Source of the DNA: Lytechinus variegatus
Taxonomy: Eukaryota; Echinodermata; Echinoidea; Temnopleuroida; Toxopneustidae
Direction: 5' to 3'
NCBI RefSeq assembly: GCF_018143015.1
Contig: NC_054746.1
Location: 43,280,201-43,344,200, forward strand
DNA length: 64,000 nucleotides
Shown here: piece after piece, positions 35,483 to 46,279 of the stretch
Layout: each line of letters opens with the position of its first letter
How positions within the stretch are numbered: position 1 is the first letter of the stretch
Program-made: the position numbers and the translations under genes
Notes under the pieces: generated by a model
What the model saw: only the letters and a program-made list of their open reading frames with translations
Database searches by the model: none
What the model was told of the DNA's origin: nothing

Positions 35483-36330
35483 TTGAAGCTTTCTTTTTTG
35501 TCTTAGGACTACACTAAAAATGTTAATAGTTGTAATCATCTTCTATTTTGTTCTCTACAATATTCTCATAACTTCATTCGCTTGTAAATTTTTCCAAATT
35601 AGTTTCTAAATTTGAGATCGTCCGGACATACAACCTGTCCGGATACACAACATCTGGGTATAGTAGCACACTGCAAAACACAGGTAACTCATTGGTGTTG
35701 CTATATTAATGCCAATTTGCCGTTAGCCTACCGCCAAACCGGCGTTGTTTCTCTTGTGTGGACCGATATTGATACCAGGCTGGTGTTAATTTAACACCAG
35801 CGTTTTTGCAGTGTAGTTGTAGATGCAGTATTTTATTACTATCATCATTATTTTGGTTTAACTTGAAGTTTTTTTGTGAAACTTCTCTTTATTGTCTCGC
35901 GGGCCGCAGTTTCAGAGCCCAGGCAACAGACGAAAGACGTTACAGAAATACAAACCCGGATACAAATACAATTTTGTTGGTTTACTAATGGACCTACATG
36001 GATTTACTCTGCAAATCAGATATCAGTTTTCAGGTTTTTCAAGTTTATTTATTAAACAACCAAAAACATCACATCATAATCATAGTAGATATACATACAA
36101 CGTAAATGGGTACATAAACATACATTAATTAGATTATTGCATAGACGAATTGGTTTTAGGACCCCTTTAAAAGCAAAACTTGTGAGTAGGGCCCTGGAAT
36201 ACTTATGATTATTAACATAAAACATAGGACTAATCTACAAGATACAAAGGAGAGAAAAAAAAATACATAATAAGGTTAAGATGCTAAAAATAGAATGGAA
36301 AACTAGTACAAACACACATATATACACCTT

Positions 36331-36331
<1 letters not shown>

Positions 36332-36366
<35 letters not shown>
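36332..36366 (+). repeat. (CA)n microsatellite
   Basis: Uninterrupted CA dinucleotide run of about 17 units, preceded by ACACACATATATACACC. Confidence 0.95.
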
Positions 36367-36368
<2 letters not shown>

Positions 36369-36824
36369 CCACATCCACCCGCATTATGCACATACTAAAC
36401 ATATAGGTTATCCACTTAAATGCAAATACACAAAAATACATATTGAAGGAAGATAATCAGAATCTGTCAAGATCGAAAGCAAGTTTTTGGATAATCTATT
36501 GAACATGAAAAGTGTTTTACTATTTTCATATCAGCAGGTAAATTGTTCCACTCTTTTAAACAGGATACAGAGCATGAATGCGCCCTCTATCTATACGTCA
36601 TCAGTCTTTATTAAAAAAATCAAACGGGCACACACCACGAACTTTTCCCCATAGACTCATGTGTTAAAAATGAGATTTTAAAAATTCGCCCAAATTGATA
36701 ATGTCTTAATAATGACACCCTCCAAACCTTTATCATTCGATAGTTCATCTTTAAGCGCTTATAAAAAGGGGGTTTTCATCATTTTTTCGTGCTATAGCGG
36801 CCCAAACCAAGACTACGTGTAAAC

Positions 36825-37230
36825 TCGGCCCCCCCCCCCATATTGGTGTAGCAAAAAAGAGAAAAGGGGAATAAAGAAAAAAAGGAGGTAAAACAGAGGA
36901 GAACAAAAGAAGAGGAGGAAGACGAGTGAATAAAATAAGATGAGGGAAAGGCTTGGAAAATAAAAAGAATCTTTCATGTCACTATATCAAAATTTCGCTC
37001 GGGCTTCGCGCTCGCATTGCCTGTTTGGTGATTTTCATATCTTGTTCAATAAATAAATATCAAGTTTGGAAGTCAATTTACAAAATACATTTCACCGCTC
37101 GGAAATCGAACTTTTATTATTTTATGTGATTTACAAATTGACTTTTAAATAGTGCTCTGTAAAATTTCAGAATATGATATGCGTTGTTGGGTTGTGGTAT
37201 ATATGAATGTCTACCCACCTAGAACATGCA
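36825..37230 (-). mobile_element. Inverted right-end fragment of the hAT-like GCGAGCG family
   Basis: The order C-run, polypurine tract, TGTCACTATATCAAAATTTCGC, TTCGCGCTCGCATTG, TCAAGTTTGGAAGTCAATTT is the reverse complement of 40000-40300. The terminal GGATCC is not visible here. Confidence 0.65.
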
Positions 37231-37424
37231 AAACGTTTACTAGTAACTAGTGACTATTATACTACTAGACCGATTTTTTACTCAAACAAGAGCGACTTTT
37301 GTTAGGAATAGAGTTATGGAGTGCTCAGCTCAAGAAGCTCACGAATTACTCATTAAAATATTGACGACTTGCCTACGTGCCCCTACTAAAACATGTTACA
37401 AAGCCGCTAGGACAGAACATCATT

Positions 37425-37626
37425 TTTGTCTCGCCTACATAGCAGAGCGAGACAATAATTGGCGCCTCTTTTTGACGATGGGGACGGCGTCAACACTGAA
37501 ATCTTAACCAAAGTTAAGGTTTTGAAATGTCATAGTTCATGAAACTTGGAAACAAGGGTCATAAAGTATAGCGGAATATCCTGACTACGTTTGTTTAAGG
37601 TAACATGACCAAGGTCAAAGGTAATT
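37425..37626 (-). repeat. Inverted partial unit of the TGACCTTTGACC repeat
   Basis: CTCGCCTACATAGCAGAGCGAGAC, AAGGTTTTGAAATGTCATA and CATGACCAAGGTCAAAGG are the reverse complement of block 2. The unit resumes at 40930 (TTTAGGGTCAATG) after the nested transposons. Confidence 0.8.
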
Positions 37627-38009
37627 CAGGGGTGGATCCAGCCTTCGCCAATAGGGGGCCCCGGAATTTTTTTTCAGCCATATTTTCCCCGATCGGCCGC
37701 TCGAAGATGCCTATACCTGTTAAAGAGTAATTGCAGTTATAGCCATGAAGACGTTACATATTTCAACAATCAAATAATGCGAGCGCGAAGCGCGAGCTGA
37801 AAAATTTTGACATTTCTACATAAGGAATGGAAAACTTTAATCAATTTTTGTAATCATGAACATCATAGCTATATAACTAAACGATTGATGCGAGCGCGAA
37901 GCGCGATCAGAAAAATTATAGTTTTAGACCTAGAACGGGACACTCTGTTCATGTTTTGTAAATCGTGAAAAGGATGAGTAAGAGGGGAACTTCCTACATT
38001 AATAATTCG

Positions 38010-40564
38010 CAGGGGCGGAAATCTCTCTCAAAAGGTAGGGGGACACAGGGGCGGATCCAGCCTTTCCCCAATAGGGGGGGGGGGCGGAAATTTGTTTCAG
38101 CCATCTTTTCCCCGATCGGCAGCTCGAAGATGATTTTTGTTTGTTTCTTTGAAGGGGTAGTCCTCATTAGTCACTTCTTAGCTTTATTCTTATAAATTAA
38201 TACATAAAATCATAATCCTTATGATGCGAGCGCGAAGCGCGAGCTAATTTTTTTTGGAAATTTTATGTATTTTTTCTTAAAATGTGAAAATTCTGGGCAA
38301 TGTTTGTTATCCTGAAAAAATGTGTGTGCAACTTAATAAATACTACGAACGCAAAGCGCGAGCAGAAATAAACTGATGGAAAAGATACCTGTTAAAGACT
38401 GCGTGCAGTTAGCATTTAACAATCAAATAATGCGAGCGCGAAGCGCGAGCTGATTTTTTTACATTTTCACCTTAAGAATGAAAATTCTAAGCACTTTTTG
38501 TAACTCAAGCAGAATAGGTATAATAATAAGTATACAATTGATGCGAGAGCGAAGCGTGAGCGGAAAATTTCGAGATTTAGTCCTATAATATTTACTGAAA
38601 GACACTCTATTCATGTTTTGTAAATCATGAAAAGGATGAGTATTAATAATGCGAGCGCAAAGCGCGAGCAGAAAATTTTTATATACGTTTAGAACTGGTA
38701 CCTGTTGAAAAGGTACCTGTTAAGGACTGATTGCACTTAGTCATGAAGGCGTTACATATTTCAACAATTAAAAACTGCGGGCGCGAAGCGCGAGCTGAAA
38801 AAATGAAATCTCTAAGGAAACAATGGAAAATTTTTATCAATTTTTCTAATCGTGATCAGGATAGCTATATAATTCAACAATTGATGCGAGTGCGAAGGGC
38901 GAGCAGAAAAAAAATTATATATTAAAAAAGATTTAGTTTTGAAATGGGATGAGTAATTGGGAGTCTTCCTACATTAATAATGCGGGCACAAAGCCGAGCA
39001 GAAAATTTTCGATATTGTGATCTGAAACTGGATATTGATTTGAATAGAGAATAAGTTGCGCATCTGAATAAACTTGCGGGCGCGTTTCAAACTTAGACCT
39101 ATAGAATCTAGGCATTCTAAATACATCTTGATAAAAATCAAAGCGATCGCGAAGCGCACTCTTAAAATATTTAATATTCCGATCTGAAAAAGAGTCAATT
39201 ACAGCATTATATTTGAAGCACTTTTTAGCAAAATTGTGAGGTTTGTTTGCTTGAAATTTATTTCTGCGTTCCACATGTTCAACATAATACAACATAATCA
39301 ATTATTACATAGATTCTACATATATATACATTTTAGACACACATATCATTTACAATCTCTTTCTGAATATAAAAAAGTATATGAAAAATATGATTTAACT
39401 GAATTTCAGAACGCAGGAGACCGTCGTCATGAGAGACCTGCTTGATGTTGACGACGGCCTCGACGGATATTGATCGCACTTTAAAAAAAAGAGCAAAAAT
39501 TTCCATTATTATTACTTTGAGTTTTGACATATAGGACCGGGACATCTTTTCGACATGTCATGAAAATGATGACTATCTTTCTATTCCTCTTGCTAAGCGC
39601 GAGATGAAACAAAAGGAACAATTTGATTATTAAATTGATATCATATTTATTAATGTCTAATGGGGGCGGGAAATCTGATGATATTATGGCATAAAAACTG
39701 GACATTTCACTTTTGTAACTATGAATAGGATGCATCAATTAATATATTTTTTACCATCAATGTGAGCGAAAATTGCGAGCTAAAATTTTTGATAAACTGT
39801 CATGAAAAGGGGATTTAAGTAGTTTGTTGTATAATCAATATTGAAACCTATATAACTCGCCAATCAAATGCCAGCGTGCAGACAATCAGACCTCAATAGG
39901 TGTATTTTAAAAACTATGGAATACACGAATTTCACGAAAATAATAGGTACCTGATAAATCAATATTTGCGAGCGCGTTTTTACAGACATTTTTACAGAGC
40001 ACTTTTATAAATCAATTTGTTAATCACACAAAATAACAAAAGTTCGATTTCCGAGGTGAAATATGTTTTGTATATTGACTTCCAAACTTGATATTTGAGC
40101 TCCATATGGAACAAGACATGTAAATCACCTAACAGGCAATGAGCGAAAATTTTATATAGTGGCACGAAAGATTTCTTTTATTTTCGAAGTCTTCTCCTCA
40201 TCTTATTTTATGCACTCGTCGTCCTTCTCTTCTTTTTCTCATTTCTTTTCCCCTTTTCCTTCTTTCTTTCCCTTTTTTTCTTTGTTTTGCTCCGCCGATA
40301 AGGGGGGGGGGGTGGCCCCCTGGATCCGCCTATGGGGACAAGGGGCGGGAAAATTTGACGAGCAAAAAAAAGGTTATCATCCCAAAGTACGGTCATCTCG
40401 TCCCAACTCGTCCCAAAATACATGTTTTATTTCGATTTAGAATGATGTATTTCTTACCATCATAAAAGACAAAAAAAAGTAGGGGGACATTTGATATTGT
40501 GTCCCCCCTATTATTTTGAGTAGGGGGGACACGTCCCCCCTGCCCCCTGGGATTTCCGCCCATG
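38010..40564 (+). mobile_element. hAT-like element C (middle), exact 8-bp duplication
   Basis: CAGGGGCGGAAATC at left is inverted at right as GATTTCCGCCCATG. The direct repeat ATAATTCG is exact at 38002-38009 and 40565-40572. Removing the insert restores an A-type unit. Without element B it is only about 266 bp. Confidence 0.88.
38046..40334 (+). mobile_element. hAT-like element B (innermost), same family as A
   Basis: Starts CAGGGGCGGATCCAGCC, ends CCCCCTGGATCCGCCTATG. Flanks GGGGGACA and TGGGGACA match at seven of eight. About twelve GCGAGCG-type units, then a ~100-bp polypyrimidine tract and a G run before the right end, laid out as in A. Confidence 0.85.
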
Positions 40565-41044
40565 ATAATTCGAGCACAAAGGGTGAGCAGAAAAATTTTG
40601 ATATTGTGTTTTGAAACTGGATACATCTTTTATCATGAAAATAAAAGCGAGTGCGAAGCGCGAGCATAAAATATTTGATATTCCGATCTAAAAAAAGGGA
40701 TCAATTTCAGCTTTATATTTCAAACACTTAAGGTGGATATAAAGTCTTAAAAACTTGATAAAGTCTTTCCAAGTCTTCCTCTCATCCTAGTTTATTCACT
40801 CGTCTTCCTCCTCTTCTTTTTCTCTTTTCTTCCCTCTTCTTTCCTCCCTTTTTTTTTTCTTTCCCCCTTTTTTCTTGCTCCGCAATAGGGGGGGGGGATC
40901 GGGCCCCTCGGGATCTGGATCCGCCTATGTAATTTAGGGTCAATGCAGGCCTGGCCGCCTGGGTCAATGAACTTAGAAAATGTTGGGAGAATTAACATCC
41001 AAATCTTACCAACATTTGCTGGCCATGGTACTTGAGAACTTTGT

Positions 41045-41262
41045 AATTGGGCGTGGTCGCCTGGGCGCCATGAGTTGCAGACTGGAGAGTTTGAATTCGC
41101 GCCTAGCCCGCTTTCCAGACCATAATGCGCTTGCTCGTAACTTCGAGAACTTCGATAATTTCTCAGAAGTCTCTTTGGGACGGAATGTATGAATGCGGAA
41201 ATAATAACACAAAGTCTTAAGGCCTGAACAACTTCTTGTAATGTGATCGAGGCGGTCTGAAT
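41045..41262 (-). mobile_element. Diverged inverted fragment of the AGGTGGTTTCA 475-bp MITE
   Basis: GAATTCGCGCCTAGCCCGCTTTCCAGACCATAATGCGC-like order is the reverse complement of 19620-19700, and GATCGAGGCGGTCTGAA near 41246 is the terminus. Only part of the element remains. Confidence 0.5.
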
Positions 41263-41418
41263 ATAATACGGATTATTAATTTCCACTTTCCAAATAACTA
41301 TGGAGCGCAAGTTATCCCGACCTAAAACTAGCTACACGGCGGGTCATTGCTTGCTTGTTATTTGTGTTGAACGTGACCATGTAAACATGTGCTTTGTAAT
41401 CTTTGCAATTATAGGCAT

Positions 41419-41476
41419 ATGGCTTAAAAAGAATGCAACTTATATAACTTATACTAGTTGCATTCTTTTTAAGCCA
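41419..41476. repeat. Perfect 22-bp inverted repeat, 14-nt loop
   Basis: 41419-41440 and 41455-41476 are exact reverse complements (arm begins ATGGCTTAAAAAG). The hairpin stands just left of the 27-bp array. It is not followed by a T run, so a polymerase III terminator role is unlikely. Confidence 0.95.
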
Positions 41477-41489
41477 TACCCATACTCAA

Positions 41490-42364
41490 TTTCAGCGCCC
41501 CTTAGTTCTAACATCAGTTTGGCGCCCCCTCGTTCGAACATCAATTCGGCGCCCCCTAGTTCGAACATCAATTCGGCGCATCCCCCCGTTCGAACATCAT
41601 TTTGGCATCCCTTCGAACTCAATTTGCCTTCCCTAGTTCGAATATCATTTCGCCCCCCCCCCTTAGCTCGAATATCAATTTGGCGCCCCTAGTTCTAACA
41701 TCAATTTGGCGCCCCCCTAGTTTGAGTATCAATCTGGCGCCCCCTAGCTCGAACATCGATTCGGCCCCTCCCCAGTTCGAGTATCAATTTGGCGCCTCCA
41801 GTTCGAACATCATTTCGGCGCCCTCCTAGTTCTAATATCATTTCGGCGCCCCTACATGTTGGTCCAACATCAATTTGGCGTCCCTAGTTCGAATATCAAT
41901 TCGGCGCCCCTACATGTAGGTCGATCGTCAATTCGGCCCCCAGTTCGAACATCATTTGGCATCCCTTCGAACTCAATTTGCCTTCCATAGTCCGAATATC
42001 ATTTCGCCCCCTCCCCCTAGCTCGAGTATCAATTTTGCGCCCCTTAGTTCGAACATCAATTCGGCGCCCCCCTAGTTTGAGTATCAATTTGGCGCCCCCA
42101 GTTCGAACATCATTTCGGCGCCCTCCTAGTTCGAATATCAATTCGGCGCCCCTAGTTCGAATATCATTTCGCCCCCCCCCCTAGGTCGAGTATCAATTTG
42201 GCGCCACCTAGTTCCAACATGAATTTGGCGCCCCCTAGTTCCAACATCAATTTGGCGCCCCTACGTCAAACATCAATCCCCCCCTGTTCGAACATCGATT
42301 TGGCCCCCAGTTCGAACATCGTTTTGACATTCCTTCGAACATCATTTCGGCGCCCTTTTGGTTC
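41490..42364 (+). repeat. 27-bp tandem array, about 32 units
   Basis: Consensus GTTCGAAYATCAATTTGGCG followed by CCCCCTA. The 27-bp period keeps the plus frame as a nine-residue repeat like SSNINLAPP over long stretches, with frame shifts where units are 26 or 28 bp. TTCGAA at the heart is a palindrome. No evidence of translation. Confidence 0.93.
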
Positions 42365-42367
42365 AAC

Positions 42368-43287
42368 ATCATTTTCTTTCCTCCTCTTCCTCTTTTTTCT
42401 TCTCGTCCTTCCCCCTCTTCCTCTCCCTTCCCCCCCTTCTCTCTCTTTTTTCTTCTCTTCTTTCTTCCCTCTTCCTCTCTCTCCCTTTTTCTCCTTTTCC
42501 CCCTCTTCCTCTCTCTTTCCCCCCTCTTCTTTCCCCTCTTGCTCTTTTTTCTCCCCCTCTCTTTTCTTCTCTTCCTTCCCCCTCTTCCTCTTTTTCTTCC
42601 CCCTCCCCCTCCCTTTTTCTTCTCTTCCTTCCTCTTTTTTTCTCTTTCTTTCCCCTCTTCTCCTTTTTCATCTTTTCTTTCCCCTCTTCTTTTTCTTCTT
42701 TTCTTTCCCCTCTCCTTTTCTTCTCTTCTTTCCTCACTCTCTCTCTCTCTCCCTTTTCTTTTCCTCTCATCCTCTTTTTTCTTCCCCCTCTCCCTTTTCT
42801 TCTCTTCCTCTTTTTCTTTCCTCTTTTTCCTCTCTCTCTTTTTTCTCCTTTTCCTTTCTCTCTCTCTTTCCTTCTCTTTCTTTCCCCTTTCCTCTCCCTT
42901 TTCTTTCCCTTCTTCCCCCTCTTCCCTTTTTCTTCTTTTCTTTCCCCCTTTCCTCTCTCTTTTTTCTCCTCTTCTTCCTTCTCCCTCTTCCTCTCTCTTT
43001 CCCCTCTTCTTTTCCCCTTTCTCTCTCTTCTCTTCTTTCCTCCTTCTTCCTCTCTCCTTTTTTTCTCCTTTCCCTTCCCCCTCTCTCCTTTCCTCTTTTC
43101 TTTCCCCCTTTTCCTCTCTCCTTTTTTTCTCCTTTCCCTTCCCCCTCTCTCCTTTCCTCTTTTCTTTCCCCCTTTTCCTCTCTCGTTTTTTCTTCCCTTC
43201 TTCCCCCTCTTCCTTTCTTCTTTTTCTTTTTCTCTTTCACCTCTTCCCCTCTTTTTTCTCTTTCTTCTCTCTCTTCTTTTTTTTTTA
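42368..43287 (+). repeat. 0.92-kb polypyrimidine (CT) tract
   Basis: Almost uninterrupted C/T on the plus strand. It yields long Ser/Phe/Leu/Pro ORFs (to 395 codons) on plus and Lys/Arg/Glu/Gly ORFs (to 323) on minus; these are not genes. It ends in GCCGAAGGGGGGGGGG..CCCCCCATGGATCTGCGCCTG, the right end of the hAT-like family. Confidence 0.97.
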
Positions 43288-43689
43288 GCCGAAGGGGGGG
43301 GGGGCAAGGCCCCCCATGGATCTGCGCCTGCATCTGTCACCTCAAGAGGCGTAAGATATTTATTTATGTTTTTTTTAGTTTTTGAGTGTTATATTTCCTG
43401 TAATAAAAGAAAAGGAAATTCACTTTCAACTTATTTCATTGTTATTTGTTGCAGTATCGTAACAGTACATTACTCCCGCGCTCAATCTTAATTTGGCAAT
43501 GAACCTGACTTTTTTCAGGGGTAGCCCCCACTAAATTCTGAAGTTTTGTGTACATCTTGTTTTTTTTCCAAAGAAGATTCAATGCAGGCGTGCGCCCAGG
43601 ATTCTGCACCTGGGGGCCCGACCTGGTTTTGGTACCCCTGTGTACTATTGTAAAATGGTGCCCCCATGAACATGAACCATGAAAACGAT

Positions 43690-45230
43690 GGGTATCTAAA
43701 TTATGCGAGCGCGTAAAGTGAGCTGAAATTTTTTTATATTCCGACATGAAACTGGACATTCTGCAGGGGTCGCGGAACGGTTTTCAAAGTGGGAGGGGAA
43801 GGCTGACCATGCAAAAAATCACAAACCTATGGTCACTTTTACGTTTTGTAAATGGTTTTGGAAAAAAGTTGGGGCTGAAGCCCCCAGGCCCCCCCCCCCC
43901 GTTTCCGCGGCCCCTATTGTAACATCCATGAACAGGATGGGTACATAATATCTAAACAACTAATGCGAGAGTGAAGCGCTAGCTGAAAAAGATTTTGGAC
44001 ATTCTAAGTACTTTTAGTATTATGAACAAGATGGGTATCCAGTGGCATACCGTGAGTCACGGCATGGGGGGGGGGGGGGACCAGCAAAAAAATTGAGTCA
44101 CCTAGTAAGCTGGTTTGCTGATCTAACAGAGACATTTTAAGGACAGTGTCATTAAACGAATTTGTATGTCACTGATCATATAATGCGAGCGCGAAGCGCG
44201 AGCTAAAATTTTTTGATATTCAGACCTAAAAGGGACATTATAAGCAAATTTTGTAATCATGATATGACCTGTTTCGCTAAACAAACAATGCGAGCGCGAA
44301 TTTTTTTATATATTGACCCCAAGCAGACATTGTAAGGGCTATATTTTAGGAATCTATTAAGAGTATACATATCTCACCATAGTAATCTAATGCGAGTGCC
44401 AAGCGCTTGCTGATTTTTTTTTTTGAGTTATATGCATCCAAACACATAACTCTAATCATGATTAGCATGCGCATCTCACTAATCAAATATTGCAAGCGCG
44501 AGCTGAAAATTTAGGAAATTCAGACCTGAAGAGGGACATTTTTAAGGTTTGTTTTTAGGAATTCACGAAGACCATACCTATTTCACTAACCAAATGAAGC
44601 GAGCGCGAAGCGCGAGCTGAAATTTTTGTATGAATTGACCCCAAACATGATATTTTAAGGACTATTTTTTAAAAGAATCCATTATGAGTGCACATATCTC
44701 ACCATATTCATCTAATGCGAGTGTCAAGCGCAAGCTGGTTTAGTTAGAATTACACATAGAGACATATTTTTTGAAGTCATGATTATCATACGCATCTCAC
44801 TAGTCAAATATTGCGAGCGCGAAGCGCGAGCTGAAAAATCAGGAAATTCACACCTTAAGAGGGGCATTCTAAGGCTTGTTTATAGGAATTCATGTAGACC
44901 ATGCGTATTTAATCAAACGATCTAATCAAACGATGCGAGCGCAAGCTGAATTTTTTTATATTCAGATCAGAAAAAGGGACATTTTAAGGACTGATATTAG
45001 GAATTCATGAAGAGCAGGCATATTTCATTAATCCACTATTGCGGACGGGATATGTTTTACATTAAGACCTTAAAATTATATGTCACTACATAAAACAATA
45101 ATAATTCGAAGTGCGAGGAAATATATTTGGTGTATATTGACTTGAAAACGGCAGGTTTGAGTACAACAGGATTATATATTTCGTTAAACAGACAATGCGA
45201 GCGTCAGGAACAATGAAGACAAATGCCCTG
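43690..45230 (+). repeat. Tandem array of ~105-bp units with GCGAGCGCGAAGCGCGAGC core
   Basis: Cores start near 44185, 44290, 44392, 44492, 44599, 44717, 44813 and 44935, a mean step of about 107 bp. Between cores: TTTTGATATT, GACCTRAARNGGACATT, AAGCACTTTTTGTAATCATGA, ATCTCACTAATCAAA. The core is better conserved than the linkers in most units. No gene. Confidence 0.85.
43763..43917 (+). mobile_element. Short CAGGGGTCGCGGAACGG element
   Basis: CAGGGGTCGCGGAACGG at left and CCGTTTCCGCGGCCCCTATTG at right are inverted. 155 bp with a C10 run, inserted in a GCGAGCG-type unit. Confidence 0.7.
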
Positions 45231-45850
45231 AGTAAATTATGTTTCATAAAGTTATGATATTTTTTTATTTTCATGTAATATAACATATCATTATAATGAA
45301 ATATAACATAATCAACAATAATTTCTTCCTTCCCACTACGTTTCTCTCACTTTCTCCCTCTTTTTCTCTTTTCCCCCGTTTTTTTTTTTTTTTGCCAGCC
45401 GATTGTAATTTTTTGTAAGCAAGAACAGAATGCAATGAAAACTCGATTTCGCGAGGAATATGATTTGCGCATATTGACTTTAAAATGGGATATTCAATGT
45501 TCCGTGTTATATCCTCGTGAGCAGATTATCTTCTTGTACAGGGAATACGACCGCGAAGCGCGAGCCAATATTTTCATTTTTTTTATGGACCGTTCTTTTT
45601 TTTTCCTATTCCCTTTTGCGCGCACATTCATGCCAATCCTCTCGCGTACAGTGATCTCTTTTTTTTCGCGCACCAAACATTATACGCGCGTCTGTGTGAG
45701 ATTATGCAGAGATATTTTGATTGGGAGCGAGCAGGTGCTGCGTGCTTCATTTGTTTATGCATACAGAAGAAACAATTGGATCCAGGAGATTTAGTTTTGG
45801 TTGTATTTCCGAATTTTTTCTCAAATTATCAAATCCACTTTCTCTTTAGA

Positions 45851-46182
45851 ATGGAGGATATGACAGAACTACCAAATGAAAAGCCGATGCAGGAAAGAGG
45901 AGAGAATGAAGGAAACCCAATGAGGTATCCTCCAAGACAATTTGCAGCCACACCCGATCCTGAAAACCCTCACAGAGTTTTGAGAGTGGATGGTGAAGAA
46001 CTAAGGATTGCACGGGATCGAAACAATGTGCCTGAAATCACCATCGAGTCAATGACTTCAACCACCGAGGAGTCAAAAGATGATGCGCACGATGGGGGAG
46101 ATGAAGAGGGGGAACAACAAAGCGTGGTGAGAGATAAGAAAGAATCTGAAGAGAAGGAAAATACGGAAAATGAATCCCAAAG
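45851..46182 (+). CDS. Uncharacterised protein (host gene 2), first coding exon
   Basis: First coding exon of a nine-exon gene whose joined reading frame is 1251 nt (416 residues plus stop). The ATG at 45851 follows a ctctttag acceptor-like site at 45842-45849, so a 5'UTR exon probably lies upstream. G at +4 fits a start context. The exon encodes 110 residues, very rich in Glu, Asp, Ser, Asn and Arg, with an acidic run near residues 70-108; it looks disordered and has no signal peptide or membrane segment. It ends AAAG|gtgagt leaving two bases. I do not recognise the protein. Coding status rests on phase agreement through all nine exons, consensus splice sites and compositional continuity. 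The reading frame also stays open upstream to an ATG at 45704, so a longer unspliced start cannot be excluded. An antisense LINE sits in the following intron. Confidence 0.75.
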
Positions 46183-46279
46183 GTGAGTTAATGGTTCCGT
46201 AGTAGAATCTTCTTCATCTTCTGTATCCTTCCTCCGCTGTATCGGAGATCCGCAGTTTGATACTGCATTAATGGTAGCG

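Larger units (their letters stand above)
37627..40929 (+). mobile_element. hAT-like non-autonomous element A (outermost of three)
   Basis: Starts CAGGGGTGGATCCAGC and ends TGGATCCGCCTATG. The 8-bp flanks AGGTAATT and ATGTAATT match at seven positions. The interior carries tandem ~105-bp units with the GCGAGCGCGAAGCGCGAGC core. The right end has a polypyrimidine tract followed by a G run. No transposase. The host sequence is an inverted TGACCTTTGACC unit that continues cleanly on the other side. Confidence 0.82.

Noticed and set aside
41300..42184. Repetitive ORFs reading SSNINLAPP
   Set aside because: Produced by the 27-bp satellite; frames break at units of other lengths and there is no splice or start context.
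42198..43491. Long plus-strand ORFs of 377-395 codons and minus ORFs to 323 codons
   Set aside because: They lie in a near-pure CT tract; peptides are Ser/Phe/Leu/Pro or Lys/Arg/Glu only and all frames are open because pyrimidine codons include no stop.
43690..45230. Regular 19-bp repeats with ~85-bp spacers as a CRISPR-like array
   Set aside because: Spacers are homologous to one another, and the units also occur scattered inside transposons.
45494..45794. ORFs of 60-119 codons upstream of host gene 2
   Set aside because: They overlap on opposite strands, contain repeat-derived sequence, and the plus ORF is out of frame with the coding exon.
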